Of a DNA stretch of 64,000 nt, positions 18,585-27,506 are shown piece after piece. This DNA comes from Nocardioides sp. HDW12B. GTDB taxonomy: Bacteria > Actinomycetota > Actinomycetes > Propionibacteriales > Nocardioidaceae. Numbering within the stretch: the stretch's first letter is position 1; every line of letters starts with the position of its first letter. A program made the translations under genes and the position numbers. The stretch is taken from positions 3,782,001 to 3,846,000 of the forward strand of contig NZ_CP049867.1 of the NCBI RefSeq assembly GCF_011299595.1. Reading direction: 5' to 3'. The notes below the pieces were generated by a model. The model was given only the letters and a program-made list of their open reading frames with translations. It had not been told where the DNA came from and made no database searches.

Positions 18585-20057
18585 GTGACCCCGCCCCCGG
18601 ACCCGCGCGCCGGGGGGGTCGTCGCGCCGACCCGCGAGGACCCGGTCGCCCGCGCGGCGAGCGAGGTCGTCGGCGGACCCCTGGGCGACCACGCCCGGCC
18701 GCACCGCTGGTGGACGCCGCTGCGGGTGCTGCTCGCGGTGGCCTGCCTGGCCTGGGTGCTGGCGATCGTGCAGAAGGCACCGTGCATCCGCGACGGCTGG
18801 AACGGCGAGGACACCCGCTACGCGCAGCTGTGCTACTCCGACCTGCCCTACCTGTACGTCGGGCGCGGGTTCGCCGAGCTCGAGGTGCCCTTCACCGACT
18901 CCGAGGGTCGCTACCCCGACCTGGAGTACCCGGTCCTCATCGGCTACCTGGCCTACGGCGCCGCCGTCGCGACCCAGGCCGTCCACGGGTTCCCCGACCT
19001 GAGCGCCCGCCAGGCCGCGCCCGTCGAGTCCGTCGGGGCGCTGCCCGGGGTCGACCAGGAGCGGCAGGACTTCGTGGCGGTGAACGCCGTGCTGCTGCTC
19101 GGCCTGCTGCTGCTCGCCACCTGGCTGCTGGCGGGCGCCCACCCGCGCCGGCCGTGGGACGCGATGGGCATGGTGGCCGCGCCGGTGCTCGTCCTCACGG
19201 GGCTGGTCAACTGGGACGTGCTCCCGGTGGCCTGCGTGGCGGGAGCGTTCTGGGCCCACGCCCGCGGGCGGCCGCTGCTCGTCGGGGTCTTCATCGGGCT
19301 GGGGGCGGCCGCGAAGCTCTACCCGGCCTTCCTGCTCGGCGCCTTCCTCGTGGTCGCGCTACGACGGCGCGAGCTGCGCGGCTTCGGCCTGAACGTCGCC
19401 GGGGCAGCCGGGGCCTGGTTGCTGTGCAACCTGCCGGCGATGCTCGTCCACGTCGACGGGTGGGCCGGCTTCTGGTCGTTCAACTCCGACCGGGGGGCGG
19501 ACCTCGGGTCGCTGTGGCTGGTGGCCCGCGAGCACGGGTGGGACGTCGGCGTCGGCACCGTCAACACCGTCTCCACGCTCGTCTTCGGGCTGGTCTGCCT
19601 GGCCGTGCTGGTGCTGGGGCTGACCGCCAGGCGGACTCCGCGCCCGGAGCAGCTGGCGTTCCTCGTCGTGCTGGGCTTCCTGCTCGTCAACAAGGTCTAC
19701 TCGCCGCAGTACGTCCTCTGGCTGCTGCCGCTGGCGGCGCTGGCCCGGCCGCGGTGGCGGGACCTGATGATCTGGCAGGCCGGCGAGGTCGTCTACTTCG
19801 TCATGGTCTGGCTCTACCTCGGTGCCTTCACCAGCTCGGCCACCAGCGGCGCACCGGACCCGGCCTACAGCGCCGCGATCCTGATCCGGGTGGCGGCCGA
19901 GCTCTACCTGGCGGCGGTCATCGTGCGTGACATCGTGCGGCCGTGGCACGACCCGGTGGCCCCCGAGCCGATCGCGCCGGACCCGGTCGGGCCCGACGCG
20001 GTCGCGCCCGACGGGGGTCTCAGCCCAGCAGGGTCTGGTCGAACGCCGTCGCGGTGA
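18585..20057 (+). CDS. GT87/DUF2029 family membrane glycosyltransferase
   Basis: 490 residues with about 10 hydrophobic segments; resembles the alpha-(1->2) polyprenol-phosphomannose-dependent mannosyltransferase group (GT-C fold). Family-typical pieces include LEYPVLIGYLAYG, GLGAAAKLYPAFLLGAF and NKVYSPQYVLWLLPL. The acidic/Pro-rich tail has repeated APDPVGPDAVAPD units. It lies directly after ponA as in mycobacteria, suggesting an envelope glycan role. The last 38 bases overlap the convergent racemase gene. Confidence 0.88.
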   Translation: MTPPPDPRAGGVVAPTREDPVARAASEVVGGPLGDHARPHRWWTPLRVLLAVACLAWVLAIVQKAPCIRDGWNGEDTRYAQLCYSDLPYLYVGRGFAELEVPFTDSEGRYPDLEYPVLIGYLAYGAAVATQAVHGFPDLSARQAAPVESVGALPGVDQERQDFVAVNAVLLLGLLLLATWLLAGAHPRRPWDAMGMVAAPVLVLTGLVNWDVLPVACVAGAFWAHARGRPLLVGVFIGLGAAAKLYPAFLLGAFLVVALRRRELRGFGLNVAGAAGAWLLCNLPAMLVHVDGWAGFWSFNSDRGADLGSLWLVAREHGWDVGVGTVNTVSTLVFGLVCLAVLVLGLTARRTPRPEQLAFLVVLGFLLVNKVYSPQYVLWLLPLAALARPRWRDLMIWQAGEVVYFVMVWLYLGAFTSSATSGAPDPAYSAAILIRVAAELYLAAVIVRDIVRPWHDPVAPEPIAPDPVGPDAVAPDGGLSPAGSGRTPSR

Positions 20058-21057
20058 AGCGCACCTGGACGTCGACCTGGTCCCCGATCGCGGGGACGGC
20101 GGCACCGTGCGGCAGGAAGAGCATGGAGGCCTGCATGTGCGGCGGCTCCGCGAAGAGCCGCTGCTTGCCGGTCACCGTGAACGGCGAGCGCACGAAGCCG
20201 GCCGCGTCCAGGCCGCCCTTGGCGACCCGGGCCGCACGGTCGCGCAGGCTCGCGCCGCCCGTCGGCGCCTCGAGGCCGATGCCGTGGGCGGTCCCGCCGG
20301 AGACGACGAGGATGTGGCCGGCACGGGGGGCGCTGCGACCGCGGTAGCCGTAGACGTCGCCGCGCTCGACCGGGTGCACGTCGAGCACCGAGGACGTCAC
20401 CCGCAGGGCCCCCCGGTCGCCGAGCCACAGGCCTGTTCCGGTGCGCGGTCGCACGTCGAAGTCGCCGTACGACGACCGCAGGCGGGTCATGTCGTCGGCC
20501 GCGAGGTGCGAGATCCACACCGTGCGGGCCTCGATGCCGCTGGCGACGATGTCGTTGAGCAGCCGCTCCACCTCGCCGAGGTGGGAGCCGTGGTCCATCG
20601 GCAGGTGCAGGGCGAAGCCCTCGACCTGGAGCCGGTCGACGAGCGGGGCGGCGGCGCGCAGCTCGGCGGGGGTGAACCCGTGGCGGCGCATCGAGGTGAG
20701 CAGCTCCAGCGCCACCCGCGGGCGACCGCGCGACGGGTCGGACGTGAGGTCCTCGACGTCGCTGACGCGGCCGACGGTGTGGATGAGGCGCGGGTCGTAG
20801 GTGGCGCGGGTCTCGAAGGGACGCCAGGGGGACAGCACCAGCACCGAGCCGTCGAAGTGGCGCTCGACGACCGGCACCTCGGCGTACGTCCCGACCGCGA
20901 GGGTGTCGAGCCCGAGCGACTGCGCGGTCTCGGCCAGGCGGACCAGGCCGAGGCCGTAGCCGTTGCCCTTGGCGACCGGGACGACCGACGGGTCGGCGTC
21001 GCGGACCTGCTCGAGGTGACGGCGCCAGCGCGCCTCGTCGACGTGGAGGGTGAGCAT
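20020..21057 (-). CDS. Alanine racemase-like PLP enzyme
   Basis: 345 residues of the fold-type III PLP-barrel family. The PLP-lysine region reads VVPVAKGNGYGLGLVRLAE instead of the canonical KADAYGHG of Alr, and the C-terminal beta domain ends in FLPHGAAVPAIGDQVDVQV. ATG 21057 follows the femX stop by five bases, so the two form an operon. Pairing with FemX suggests supply or modification of an amino acid for the peptidoglycan cross-bridge, but substrate specificity is not determined. The 3' end overlaps the GT87 gene by 38 bases. Confidence 0.8.
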   Translation of the reverse strand: MLTLHVDEARWRRHLEQVRDADPSVVPVAKGNGYGLGLVRLAETAQSLGLDTLAVGTYAEVPVVERHFDGSVLVLSPWRPFETRATYDPRLIHTVGRVSDVEDLTSDPSRGRPRVALELLTSMRRHGFTPAELRAAAPLVDRLQVEGFALHLPMDHGSHLGEVERLLNDIVASGIEARTVWISHLAADDMTRLRSSYGDFDVRPRTGTGLWLGDRGALRVTSSVLDVHPVERGDVYGYRGRSAPRAGHILVVSGGTAHGIGLEAPTGGASLRDRAARVAKGGLDAAGFVRSPFTVTGKQRLFAEPPHMQASMLFLPHGAAVPAIGDQVDVQVRFTATAFDQTLLG

Positions 21058-21062
21058 CCCGG

Positions 21063-22211
21063 TCAGCCCCGTCGCGCCATGTAGAGGGAGAACGCCTTGT
21101 ACAGCGCCCGGTTGAGGGGGAGGTCCCACTCCCCGACGTGCTCGACGGCCTCGCCGCCGGTGCCGACCTTGAACTGGATGAGGCCGACGTGGCTGTCGTC
21201 GCTGTCCAGGGTGTCGGTGATGCCGCGCAGGTCGTAGACGTCCGCGCCCTGCTCCAGCGCGTGGCGCATCATCTCCCACTGCACGGCGTTGGAGCCGCGG
21301 ACGTCGCGCTTCTCGGTGGAGGACGCGCCGTAGGAGTACCAGACGTGGCCGCCCACCTGGATGAGGATCGTGCTCGCGACGAGGTCGCCCTCGTGCTCGG
21401 CGGTGAAGAGCGCTATGCGGTCCGGGTCCTCGGCGCCCAGGGCGGCGAACATCGTCGTGAAGTAGCCGAGCGGCCGCGGGGTGAAGTGGTCGCGCTCGGC
21501 GGTGTGGACGTAGAGGACGTGGAACTGCCGCAGCGCGGTGTCGAGCTCGGCGGAGGGGACGCGTCGGGTGACGACGCCCTCCTTCGCGGCCTTCTTGATG
21601 TTGCGCCGCCACTGCTGGTTCATGGCCTTGAGCACGTCGTCCTCGGTGCGCTGCTCGCCCTCGGGCGTGCGCAGGGGCACCTGGAAGTTGTACTGCGGCT
21701 GGCCCGCGGCGAAGCCGCCCTCGGCGACCTGCTGCTGCCATCCCAGCTCGCGCAACCGCCCCAGGACCCGTGCGCCGACGGGCTCGCGGCGGGTGGGCGG
21801 CACCTCTCCGAGGCGGTGGACACCCTCGTCGGCGACCCCGGCCTTGACCGCGGCGGCGTCCCAGCGGCGGGTGACCACGGGCGGCCCGATGCGGACCGCG
21901 AACGCGCCCTGCGCCTTGAGGTGGGCCGTCATCGGCGTCAGCCAGTCGGCGAGGTCCTCGGCGTCCCAGTCGACGACCGGGCCCTCCGGGAGGTAGGCCA
22001 GGTAGCGCTTGACCTTGGGCAGCTGGCGGTAGAGCACGAGTGCCACCCCCACGAGCGTGCCGGTGGCGTCGTACCAACCGAGGGACTCGCGCCGCCAGTC
22101 ACTCTTGACCTCTCCCCAGGCGGGGGTCTGCAGGAAGCTGGCGTGCCGGCGGGACCGGATGAACGCGCGGTGCTCCTCGGCGGACACGGGTCGTACGTCG
22201 AGTCGGCTCAC
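21063..22211 (-). CDS. femX: FemX-like peptidyltransferase (FemABX family)
   Basis: 382 residues with two tandem GNAT-like domains of the Fem family, which transfer an aminoacyl group from tRNA to the lipid-linked peptidoglycan precursor. Characteristic pieces: HASFLQTPAWGEVKSDW at the N-terminus, WRRNIKKAAKEGV, WYSYGASSTEKRDVRGSNAV and DLRGITDTL. The GTG start at 22211 is six bases after TAGTCT (leaderless). First gene of a two-gene unit with the racemase-like protein. Confidence 0.92.
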   Translation of the reverse strand: MSRLDVRPVSAEEHRAFIRSRRHASFLQTPAWGEVKSDWRRESLGWYDATGTLVGVALVLYRQLPKVKRYLAYLPEGPVVDWDAEDLADWLTPMTAHLKAQGAFAVRIGPPVVTRRWDAAAVKAGVADEGVHRLGEVPPTRREPVGARVLGRLRELGWQQQVAEGGFAAGQPQYNFQVPLRTPEGEQRTEDDVLKAMNQQWRRNIKKAAKEGVVTRRVPSAELDTALRQFHVLYVHTAERDHFTPRPLGYFTTMFAALGAEDPDRIALFTAEHEGDLVASTILIQVGGHVWYSYGASSTEKRDVRGSNAVQWEMMRHALEQGADVYDLRGITDTLDSDDSHVGLIQFKVGTGGEAVEHVGEWDLPLNRALYKAFSLYMARRG

Positions 22212-22217
22212 CGGGGA

Positions 22218-22223
22218 AGACTA
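22218..22223 (-). promoter_or_regulatory. Leaderless -10 box for femX
   Basis: TAGTCT on the minus strand, six bases before GTG 22211. Confidence 0.6.
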
Positions 22224-22320
22224 GTTGGTACGTCGGTGGCCCCGGGGCGGCTGTGGTGGGATGGGTGGGTGGGATCACGGGCCCCTGTCCCGTCGGGCCA
22301 CCACTGACGGAGGGGAACAC

Positions 22321-23085
22321 ATGAAGGTCGTATCGACTGCTGCCGCCGGACTCGGCGCGCTGCTGCTGCTGTCCGCGTGCGGCGGAGGCTCCGAGGGCGG
22401 GTCCGGGGAGTCCAGCGATCAGTCCGCCGAGGAGGCGGCCGCGTTCGCGGAGGAGTCGCCCGAGACCATCGTCGCCGAGGCGGAGAAGGACATGAAGGCG
22501 CTGTCCTCGCTGCGGATGGCGGGCTCGCTCACCAACGACGGCCAGGAGATCTCCCTCGACCTGGCGCTGAGCACGGCGGGCGACTGCGCGGGCGACCTGT
22601 CGCTCGGCGAGGACGCCAGCCTGGAGCTGCTCAGCGTCGGCGGCGAGACCTGGATCAAGCCCAGCGCGGCGTTCTGGGAGCAGTTCGCCGGCCCGGCCGC
22701 GGCCCAGGTCACCGAGGCGGCCGGCGACAAGTGGGTCGCCTTCCCCGGTGACGAGGCCGACGACTTCGCCGACATCTGCGACCTCGACTCGCTGCTCGAC
22801 GAGTTCAACTCCGACGACTCCGACGAGAAGATCGAGGTCGGTGGCACCGAGGACGTCGACGGCCAGGAGGCCGTGACGATCGAGAGCACCTCCGACGAGG
22901 GCGACGCCGTCACCTCGTGGGTGGCCACCGAGGACCCGCACCACATCCTCCAGGTGCAGGTCGACCAGGGCGACGAGCCCGGCCAGGTCACGTTCACCGA
23001 CTTCGACGCCGAGCTGGACCTCGAGGCCCCGGCCTCGGACGAGGTCTTCGACCTGTCGACGTTCCAGCCCTCCGCCCCCCAGTAG
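22321..23085 (+). CDS. Secreted lipoprotein (LprG/LppX-like)
   Basis: 254 residues. Lipoprotein signal peptide with lipobox LLSAC (Cys 20), a Gly/Ser linker, then a single acidic domain of the size and pattern of LppX/LprAFG-type lipid-binding lipoproteins (MKALSSLRMAGSL..., EDVDGQEAVTIES, LEAPASDEVFDLS). ATG 22321 has GGAGGGG upstream, so this is a conventional leadered gene. Binding of a glycolipid is possible but not shown. Confidence 0.85.
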   Translation: MKVVSTAAAGLGALLLLSACGGGSEGGSGESSDQSAEEAAAFAEESPETIVAEAEKDMKALSSLRMAGSLTNDGQEISLDLALSTAGDCAGDLSLGEDASLELLSVGGETWIKPSAAFWEQFAGPAAAQVTEAAGDKWVAFPGDEADDFADICDLDSLLDEFNSDDSDEKIEVGGTEDVDGQEAVTIESTSDEGDAVTSWVATEDPHHILQVQVDQGDEPGQVTFTDFDAELDLEAPASDEVFDLSTFQPSAPQ

Positions 23086-23094
23086 CGCCGGGCT

Positions 23095-23171
23095 GCCGGT
23101 TTCTCACGGTATGCAGGTGAACTGGCACTCCCCACGGCGCCAGACGCACGGGGAGCGCCAGTTCACCGTGG
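23095..23171. repeat. Palindromic intergenic element, copy B
   Basis: Core arms GGTGAACTGGCACTCCCC (23116-23133) and its complement (23150-23167) differ at one base. The leading TGCCGGTTTC and the rest align with copy C read on the other strand. It follows the lipoprotein stop and precedes the frameshifted AbiEi-like gene. Confidence 0.75.
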
Positions 23172-23347
23172 GGAGAGCCAGCCGCAGGGAGGGTCAGCCG
23201 CGAGGAGGGTCAGCCGTCGCGGGGAACCGCTACGTGACGATGACCACCGCTCCGGCGTCGGGAGGCCCCCTGCTCTCCACAGGCGTGTGAACCGCCGGGT
23301 TGTCCCCACCGGGACGGCGGACGCCGTACGCCACGAGACCGGTGACT

Positions 23348-23353
23348 CAGGCT
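23348..23353 (+). promoter_or_regulatory. Leaderless -10 box for the AbiEi-like pseudogene
   Basis: CAGGCT, six bases before ATG 23360. Confidence 0.45.
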
Positions 23354-23359
23354 CAGCGC

Positions 23360-24318
23360 ATGACGACCACGCGCACCGTCGTGTACGACGACCTGCTCCG
23401 GCGGCTGGCGCTCGAGCACGGCGCGTTCCTGCGCCGTGAGGTGCTCGAGCTCGGCCTCGACGATCGCGACCTGCGGCGACATCTCCGAGCCGGAGTCTGG
23501 GTCCGGGTGCGGCACGGGGCGTACACGTTTCGCGACCTCTGGGACGTGATGGGCCTCGAGGAGCGCCATCGTGTCCGGGCCCGCGCGGCGATGAGGGTGC
23601 TGGGGCAGCGTGTGGTGGTGAGTCACCACAGTGCGTGCCTGATGCACCGACTGCCCGTCTGGGGTGCCGATCTCGAGCGAGTCCAGCTGACGCGCCGAGA
23701 CGGGGCGCAGGTCGCAAGGAAGGCGATCTGCAACACCGCGAGGGCTTCGTCGTCGCCGCGGACGTCTGCGAGGTCGATGGCGTCGCCGTGATGGCACCCG
23801 TGCGCGCCGTCCTCGAGTCGGCGTCGCTGCTCACCGTCGAGCAAGGCCTGGCCGTTGTCGACGCCGGCCTCAACAGACGTCTGTACGACGCCGAGAGGCT
23901 TGCCTCCCAGCTCGAGCTGATGCAGTCCTGGCCCGGTTGCCGGCACCTGCAGCTGGTGGTCCGCATGGCCGACGGTCGCAGCGGCTCGGTCGCCGAGTCG
24001 CGATGCCGCTACCTCTTCTGGCGCTGGGGGTTGCCCGCGCCCCAGCTGCAGTACGAGGTCACGTCCGACGGAGTGCTGATCGGCATCAGCGACTTCGTCT
24101 GGCCGGACCTCGGCCTGATCGTCGAGTTCGACGGCAAGGAGAAGTACCTGAAGCACCTGCGACCGGGCGAGTCGCCTGGAGACGCGGTCTTCCGGGAGAA
24201 GCGGCGCGAGGATGCACTGCGCAGAGTCACGGGCTGGCGTGTGATCAGGCTGACCTGGGGCGACCTCGAGCGCCCGGAGCGTGTTGCCGGCCTGCTGCGG
24301 GCCGCGCTCGCTGCCTGA
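23360..24318 (+). pseudogene. Frameshifted AbiEi-domain / DUF559-like protein
   Basis: Corresponds to the common ~320-residue actinobacterial protein with an N-terminal type IV antitoxin AbiEi-like winged helix (FLRREVLELGLDDRDLRRHL, WVRVRHGAYT) and a C-terminal Vsr/DUF559 nuclease-like domain (SVAESRCRYLFWRWGLPAPQ, LIVEFDGKEKY, WRVIRLTWGDL). The reading frame breaks at about 23705-23709, where GCGC occurs: the first frame gives TRRDGAQ and the second resumes with GRKEGDLQHREGF. Removing two bases restores one ORF. A sequencing error is possible. Function unknown; often dispersed in many copies per genome. Confidence 0.8.
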
Positions 24319-24386
24319 CCGCGGGACCGTCGTACGCCGGCTCGTGGTGCGTCAGGTGCCGGAGCAGGTTGCTGCGCGCGAAGCGG

Positions 24387-24480
24387 CGGCACTCCCCACG
24401 ACATCCCGGCACTTCCCGTGGTCTGGACGCCATGGGGAGTGCCAGAACTCCTGCATCCCGTGGGAAACCGGCACTCGTCG
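24387..24480. repeat. Palindromic intergenic element, copy C (inverted relative to B)
   Basis: Read on the minus strand it begins TGCCGGTTTCCCACGGG and continues ATGCAGG, TGGCACTCCCCA, CCAGAC, closely matching copy B. It lies between the pseudogene stop and the convergent nfo stop. Copies B and C thus face each other around the pseudogene. Confidence 0.7.
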
Positions 24481-24493
24481 AGTTGCACGCAGG

Positions 24494-25330
24494 TCAGAGG
24501 CGGGAGCGCAGCCAGTCGAAGTCGGCCTGGTGCTCCTCCGGGCCGCCCGGGGTCTCCGCGATGACGGGGGCCCCGGCGGCACGGATCAGCTCGACGAAGG
24601 CGTCGTGGTCGACGTGGCCGGCGCCGAAGCTGGTGTGACGGTCAGCGCCGGAGTCGAAGGCGTCCCGGCTGTCGTTGGCGTGGATCAGGTCGATGCGGCC
24701 GGTCAGCGACAGCAGCTGCTGCACGGCGGTGTCGAGCGCGATCCCGCCGGCGTGCGCGTGGCAGGTGTCGAGGCAGAAGCCGACCATGTCGGCGCCCTCG
24801 GCCGCGTGCACGGCCTCGAAGACCCGCCCGATGCGCTCGGCGTGCCGGGCCATCGCGTTGTCGCCGCCGGCGGTGTTCTCGATGAGCAGGGGGATCTTGA
24901 GGTCGGTCGCCTCGATCGCCTTGCGCCAGTTGTCGAAGCCCTTCTCGGGGTCGTCGGTCTTGTTGACGTGCCCGCCGTGGACGATCAGCCCCTTCGCGCC
25001 GATCTCGGCCGCGGCGTCCATGTGCTGCTGGAGCAGCTTGCGCGAGGGGATGCGGATCCGGTTGTTCGTCGTCGCGACGTTGACGATGTAGGGGGCGTGG
25101 ACGTAGAGGTCCACCCCGGCGGCCTCCGCGTCGGCCTTGAGCGCGGCCGCCCCGTCGGCGTACCGGATCTCGGGGCCCTTGTAGCTCTGCGGGTCGCCGA
25201 GGAAGAACTGCACCAGCGACGTCCCGCGCGCTTTCGCCTCCGCGACCGGGTCGGTCTGGTCGACGTGGGCGCCGATCCGCAGGGTGTCGGCGGTGACGGG
25301 AGGGGTGGGGGTGGGCGTGGCCTGGCTCAT
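24494..25330 (-). CDS. nfo: Endonuclease IV (AP endonuclease, Nfo family)
   Basis: 278-residue TIM-barrel AP endonuclease cutting 5' of abasic sites. Family pieces: IGAHVDQTDPV, LYVHAPYIVNVATTNNRIR, LIVHGGHVNKTDD, IENTAGGDNAM, GFCLDTCHAHAGG and HANDSRDAFDSGADRH, giving the usual His/Glu/Asp zinc ligands. ATG 25330 is six bases after TAGCCT (leaderless). A Thr/Pro-rich stretch precedes the domain. Confidence 0.93.
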   Translation of the reverse strand: MSQATPTPTPPVTADTLRIGAHVDQTDPVAEAKARGTSLVQFFLGDPQSYKGPEIRYADGAAALKADAEAAGVDLYVHAPYIVNVATTNNRIRIPSRKLLQQHMDAAAEIGAKGLIVHGGHVNKTDDPEKGFDNWRKAIEATDLKIPLLIENTAGGDNAMARHAERIGRVFEAVHAAEGADMVGFCLDTCHAHAGGIALDTAVQQLLSLTGRIDLIHANDSRDAFDSGADRHTSFGAGHVDHDAFVELIRAAGAPVIAETPGGPEEHQADFDWLRSRL

Positions 25331-25336
25331 CGCCCC

Positions 25337-25342
25337 AGGCTA
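25337..25342 (-). promoter_or_regulatory. Leaderless -10 box for nfo
   Basis: TAGCCT on the minus strand, six bases before ATG 25330. Confidence 0.6.
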
Positions 25343-25407
25343 GGACCCGGCACGGACACCACGGGAAGCGGTCGTCGCTCGATTTCGGGGAACGGCCGGG
25401 CCGCTGG

Positions 25408-25413
25408 TAGATT
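25408..25413 (+). promoter_or_regulatory. Probable -10 box of the rpsF operon
   Basis: TAGATT about 150 bases before the rpsF start, implying a 5' leader of roughly 140 nt. The -35 region is not convincing. Confidence 0.5.
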
Positions 25414-25537
25414 GCCGTGTCCGGTTGATCCCGGTCGCCACCGACGGTGGCCGACCAGCCGGGACGGCGTACTGCTTCCGCATCGCGGGACGTGCGCCGA
25501 CGCAACAGCCCTCCTGCCGCGGAACGACCGTGGCCGC

Positions 25538-25560
25538 CAGTCCGAAGGAGGTGGAGACTG
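25538..25560 (+). promoter_or_regulatory. Candidate S6:S18-type leader hairpin over the rpsF ribosome-binding site
   Basis: CAGTC (25538-25542) can pair with GACTG (25556-25560), placing AAGGAGG (25545-25551) in the loop, with a CCG triplet at the stem/loop boundary. rpsF leaders in many bacteria bind the S6:S18 complex through a CCG-containing hairpin near the start; this assignment is inference. Confidence 0.4.
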
Positions 25561-25562
25561 CT

Positions 25563-25853
25563 TTGCGTGCCTATGAAGTGATGGTCATCCTCGACCCCAG
25601 CCTCGACGAGCGCACCGTCGCCCCGTCTCTCGACACCTACCTCAACGTCGTCCGTCAGGACGGTGGCGAGGTCGTGAACGTCGACGTGTGGGGCAAGCGA
25701 CGACTCGCTTACGAGATCGACAAGAACGCCGAGGGCATCTACGCCGTCGTCGACCTGCAGGCCGAGCCGGCCACGGTGAAGGAGCTCGACCGTCAGCTCA
25801 CGCTGAACGAGTCGGTGCTGCGCACCAAGGTGATCCGCCCCGACGTGCACTGA
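25563..25853 (+). CDS. rpsF: 30S ribosomal protein S6
   Basis: 96 residues, [21 protein letters not shown] at the N-terminus and [20 protein letters not shown] in the middle, as in all S6 proteins. The start is TTG 25563: the strong AAGGAGGTG site and alignment of the S6 N-terminus leave no other choice. Heads the rpsF-ssb-rpsR-rplI unit. Confidence 0.96.
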   Translation: MRAYEVMVILDPSLDERTVAPSLDTYLNVVRQDGGEVVNVDVWGKRRLAYEIDKNAEGIYAVVDLQAEPATVKELDRQLTLNESVLRTKVIRPDVH

Positions 25854-25972
25854 TCGTTCCACCGATCGCCCGCACGGTCTCGTAACTGTCGCCGCCATGA
25901 GGTTCTATGAGGCGCACACGAACCGGACCGAGCACCACCGGGGCCGCGAGCCCCAGACAAGGGAGTCATCCA

Positions 25973-26596
25973 ATGGCAGGCGAAACCCCGATCACCGTCG
26001 TCGGCAACCTCACCGCTGACCCGGAGCTGCGCTTCACCCCCTCGGGTGCGGCCGTCGCGAACTTCACCGTCGCGTCGACCCCGCGCAACTTCGACCGCCA
26101 GACCAACGAGTGGAAGGACGGCGAAGCGCTGTTCCTCAACTGCTCGGTGTGGCGCCAGGCGGCGGAGAACGTCGCGGAGTCCCTCACCAAGGGCTCGCGC
26201 GTCGTCGTGCAGGGGAACCTGAAGGCCCGCAGCTACGAGACCCGCGAGGGTGAGAAGCGCACGGTCTTCGAGGTCGACGTGCAGGAGATCGGGCCCAGCC
26301 TGAAGTACGCCACCGCGAAGGTCTCCCGGACCACCCGTCAGGGTGGCGGCGGCGGCTACAGCGGCGGTGGCGCCGGCGGCGACGACCCGTGGTCCAACCA
26401 GGGTGGCGGCGGTCAGTCCGCTCCCCAGGGCGGCGCCCCGGGCGGGTACGGCGGCGGCCAGTCGGCTCCGCAGTCCGCGCCCCAGGGCGGCGGCCAGGGT
26501 GGCCAGGGCGGCCAGGGTGGATGGAACACCCCCGGCCAGAACAACGACCCCTGGGCGACCCCGGGCGGCAACTCCTCGGAGGAGCCCCCCTTCTGA
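25973..26596 (+). CDS. ssb: Single-stranded DNA-binding protein
   Basis: 207 residues. OB fold at ~1-115 ([54 protein letters not shown]), then a Gly/Gln/Pro-rich disordered tail and the acidic tip EEPPF that recruits replication and repair partners. ATG 25973 has AAGGGAG upstream. Located between rpsF and rpsR as is standard. Confidence 0.97.
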   Translation: MAGETPITVVGNLTADPELRFTPSGAAVANFTVASTPRNFDRQTNEWKDGEALFLNCSVWRQAAENVAESLTKGSRVVVQGNLKARSYETREGEKRTVFEVDVQEIGPSLKYATAKVSRTTRQGGGGGYSGGGAGGDDPWSNQGGGGQSAPQGGAPGGYGGGQSAPQSAPQGGGQGGQGGQGGWNTPGQNNDPWATPGGNSSEEPPF

Positions 26597-26697
26597 TCCA
26601 CCTCCGTGCCCCTGACCGGGTGCGGTGACCACCAGACCAGCAACCATTCCGGGCCAACCCCGCAGAGGGCCGCCCGGGCTCGAGAAGGAGCACCACG

Positions 26698-26934
26698 ATG
26701 GCCAAGCCTGTTCTGCGCAAGCCCAAGAAGAAGGTTTGCCAGTTCTGCAAGGACAAGACCGAGTACGTCGACTACAAGGACACCGCGCTGCTGCGGAAGT
26801 TCATCTCCGACCGCGGCAAGATCCGCGCGCGTCGGGTGACGGGCAACTGCGTCCAGCACCAGCGCGACGTCGCGATCGCCGTCAAGAACGCCCGCGAGGT
26901 TGCGCTCCTGCCGTACACCTCCACGGCTCGCTGA
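26698..26934 (+). CDS. rpsR: 30S ribosomal protein S18 (zinc-binding form)
   Basis: 78 residues. Carries C14, C17, C51 and H54 ([16 protein letters not shown]), the zinc-binding C+ type of S18. Many actinobacteria have a second, zinc-free rpsR under Zur control elsewhere; none is in this window. Confidence 0.97.
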   Translation: MAKPVLRKPKKKVCQFCKDKTEYVDYKDTALLRKFISDRGKIRARRVTGNCVQHQRDVAIAVKNAREVALLPYTSTAR

Positions 26935-26948
26935 GGAAGGGGAACGAC

Positions 26949-27404
26949 ATGAAGCTCATCCTCACCCACGAGGTCGACGGCCTCGGCGCTCCTGGCGACA
27001 TCGTCGAGGTCAAGGACGGCTACGGCCGCAACTTCCTCATCCCGCGCGGTTTCGCGATCCGCTGGACCCGCGGCGGCGAGCGTCAGATCGACTCCATCAA
27101 GCAGGCCCGTTCGGCCCGCGCCGTCGCCGACCTCGGCAAGGCGCAGGAGATCAAGGCCAAGCTCGAGGGCAGCGAGGTCCAGGTCCCGGTCCGTGCCGGC
27201 GAGGGTGGCCGCCTCTTCGGCGCCGTCACCGTCTCCGACATCGCGTCCGCGATCAACAGCGCCGCCGGAGGTTCCTCCGACGTCGTGGACAAGCGCCGCA
27301 TCATGGTCGGCAACCCGATCAAGTCGCTCGGCAGCCACGTCGTGACCGTCAAGGTCCACGACGAGCTCGAGGCGACCGTCAACCTGAACGTCGTCCCTGC
27401 CTGA
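26949..27404 (+). CDS. rplI: 50S ribosomal protein L9
   Basis: 151 residues; N-terminal rRNA-binding domain ([34 protein letters not shown]), long connecting helix and C-terminal domain. AGGAAGGGG precedes ATG 26949, 15 bases after the rpsR stop. Last gene of the ribosomal unit. Confidence 0.97.
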   Translation: MKLILTHEVDGLGAPGDIVEVKDGYGRNFLIPRGFAIRWTRGGERQIDSIKQARSARAVADLGKAQEIKAKLEGSEVQVPVRAGEGGRLFGAVTVSDIASAINSAAGGSSDVVDKRRIMVGNPIKSLGSHVVTVKVHDELEATVNLNVVPA

Positions 27405-27443
27405 GGATCCCTCCTCACCGGCTTCACCGGCGACGTCGTACGA

Positions 27444-27475
27444 CGACCCGCGTCACCTCCGGGTGGCGCGGGTCG
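27444..27475. terminator. Terminator after rplI
   Basis: CGACCCGCG (27444-27452) pairs with CGCGGGTCG (27467-27475), with inner TCACC/GGTGG pairing. Positioned between the convergent rplI and TetR-remnant genes. Confidence 0.8.
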
Positions 27476-27506
27476 CGTGCGTCCGGGGGCGGTCCGTCGC
27501 GAGCGG

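Noticed and set aside
22419-23135. Ser-rich minus-strand frame opposite the lipoprotein
   Set aside because: Antisense of acidic GC-rich codons; the plus-strand gene has a signal peptide, lipobox and ribosome-binding site.
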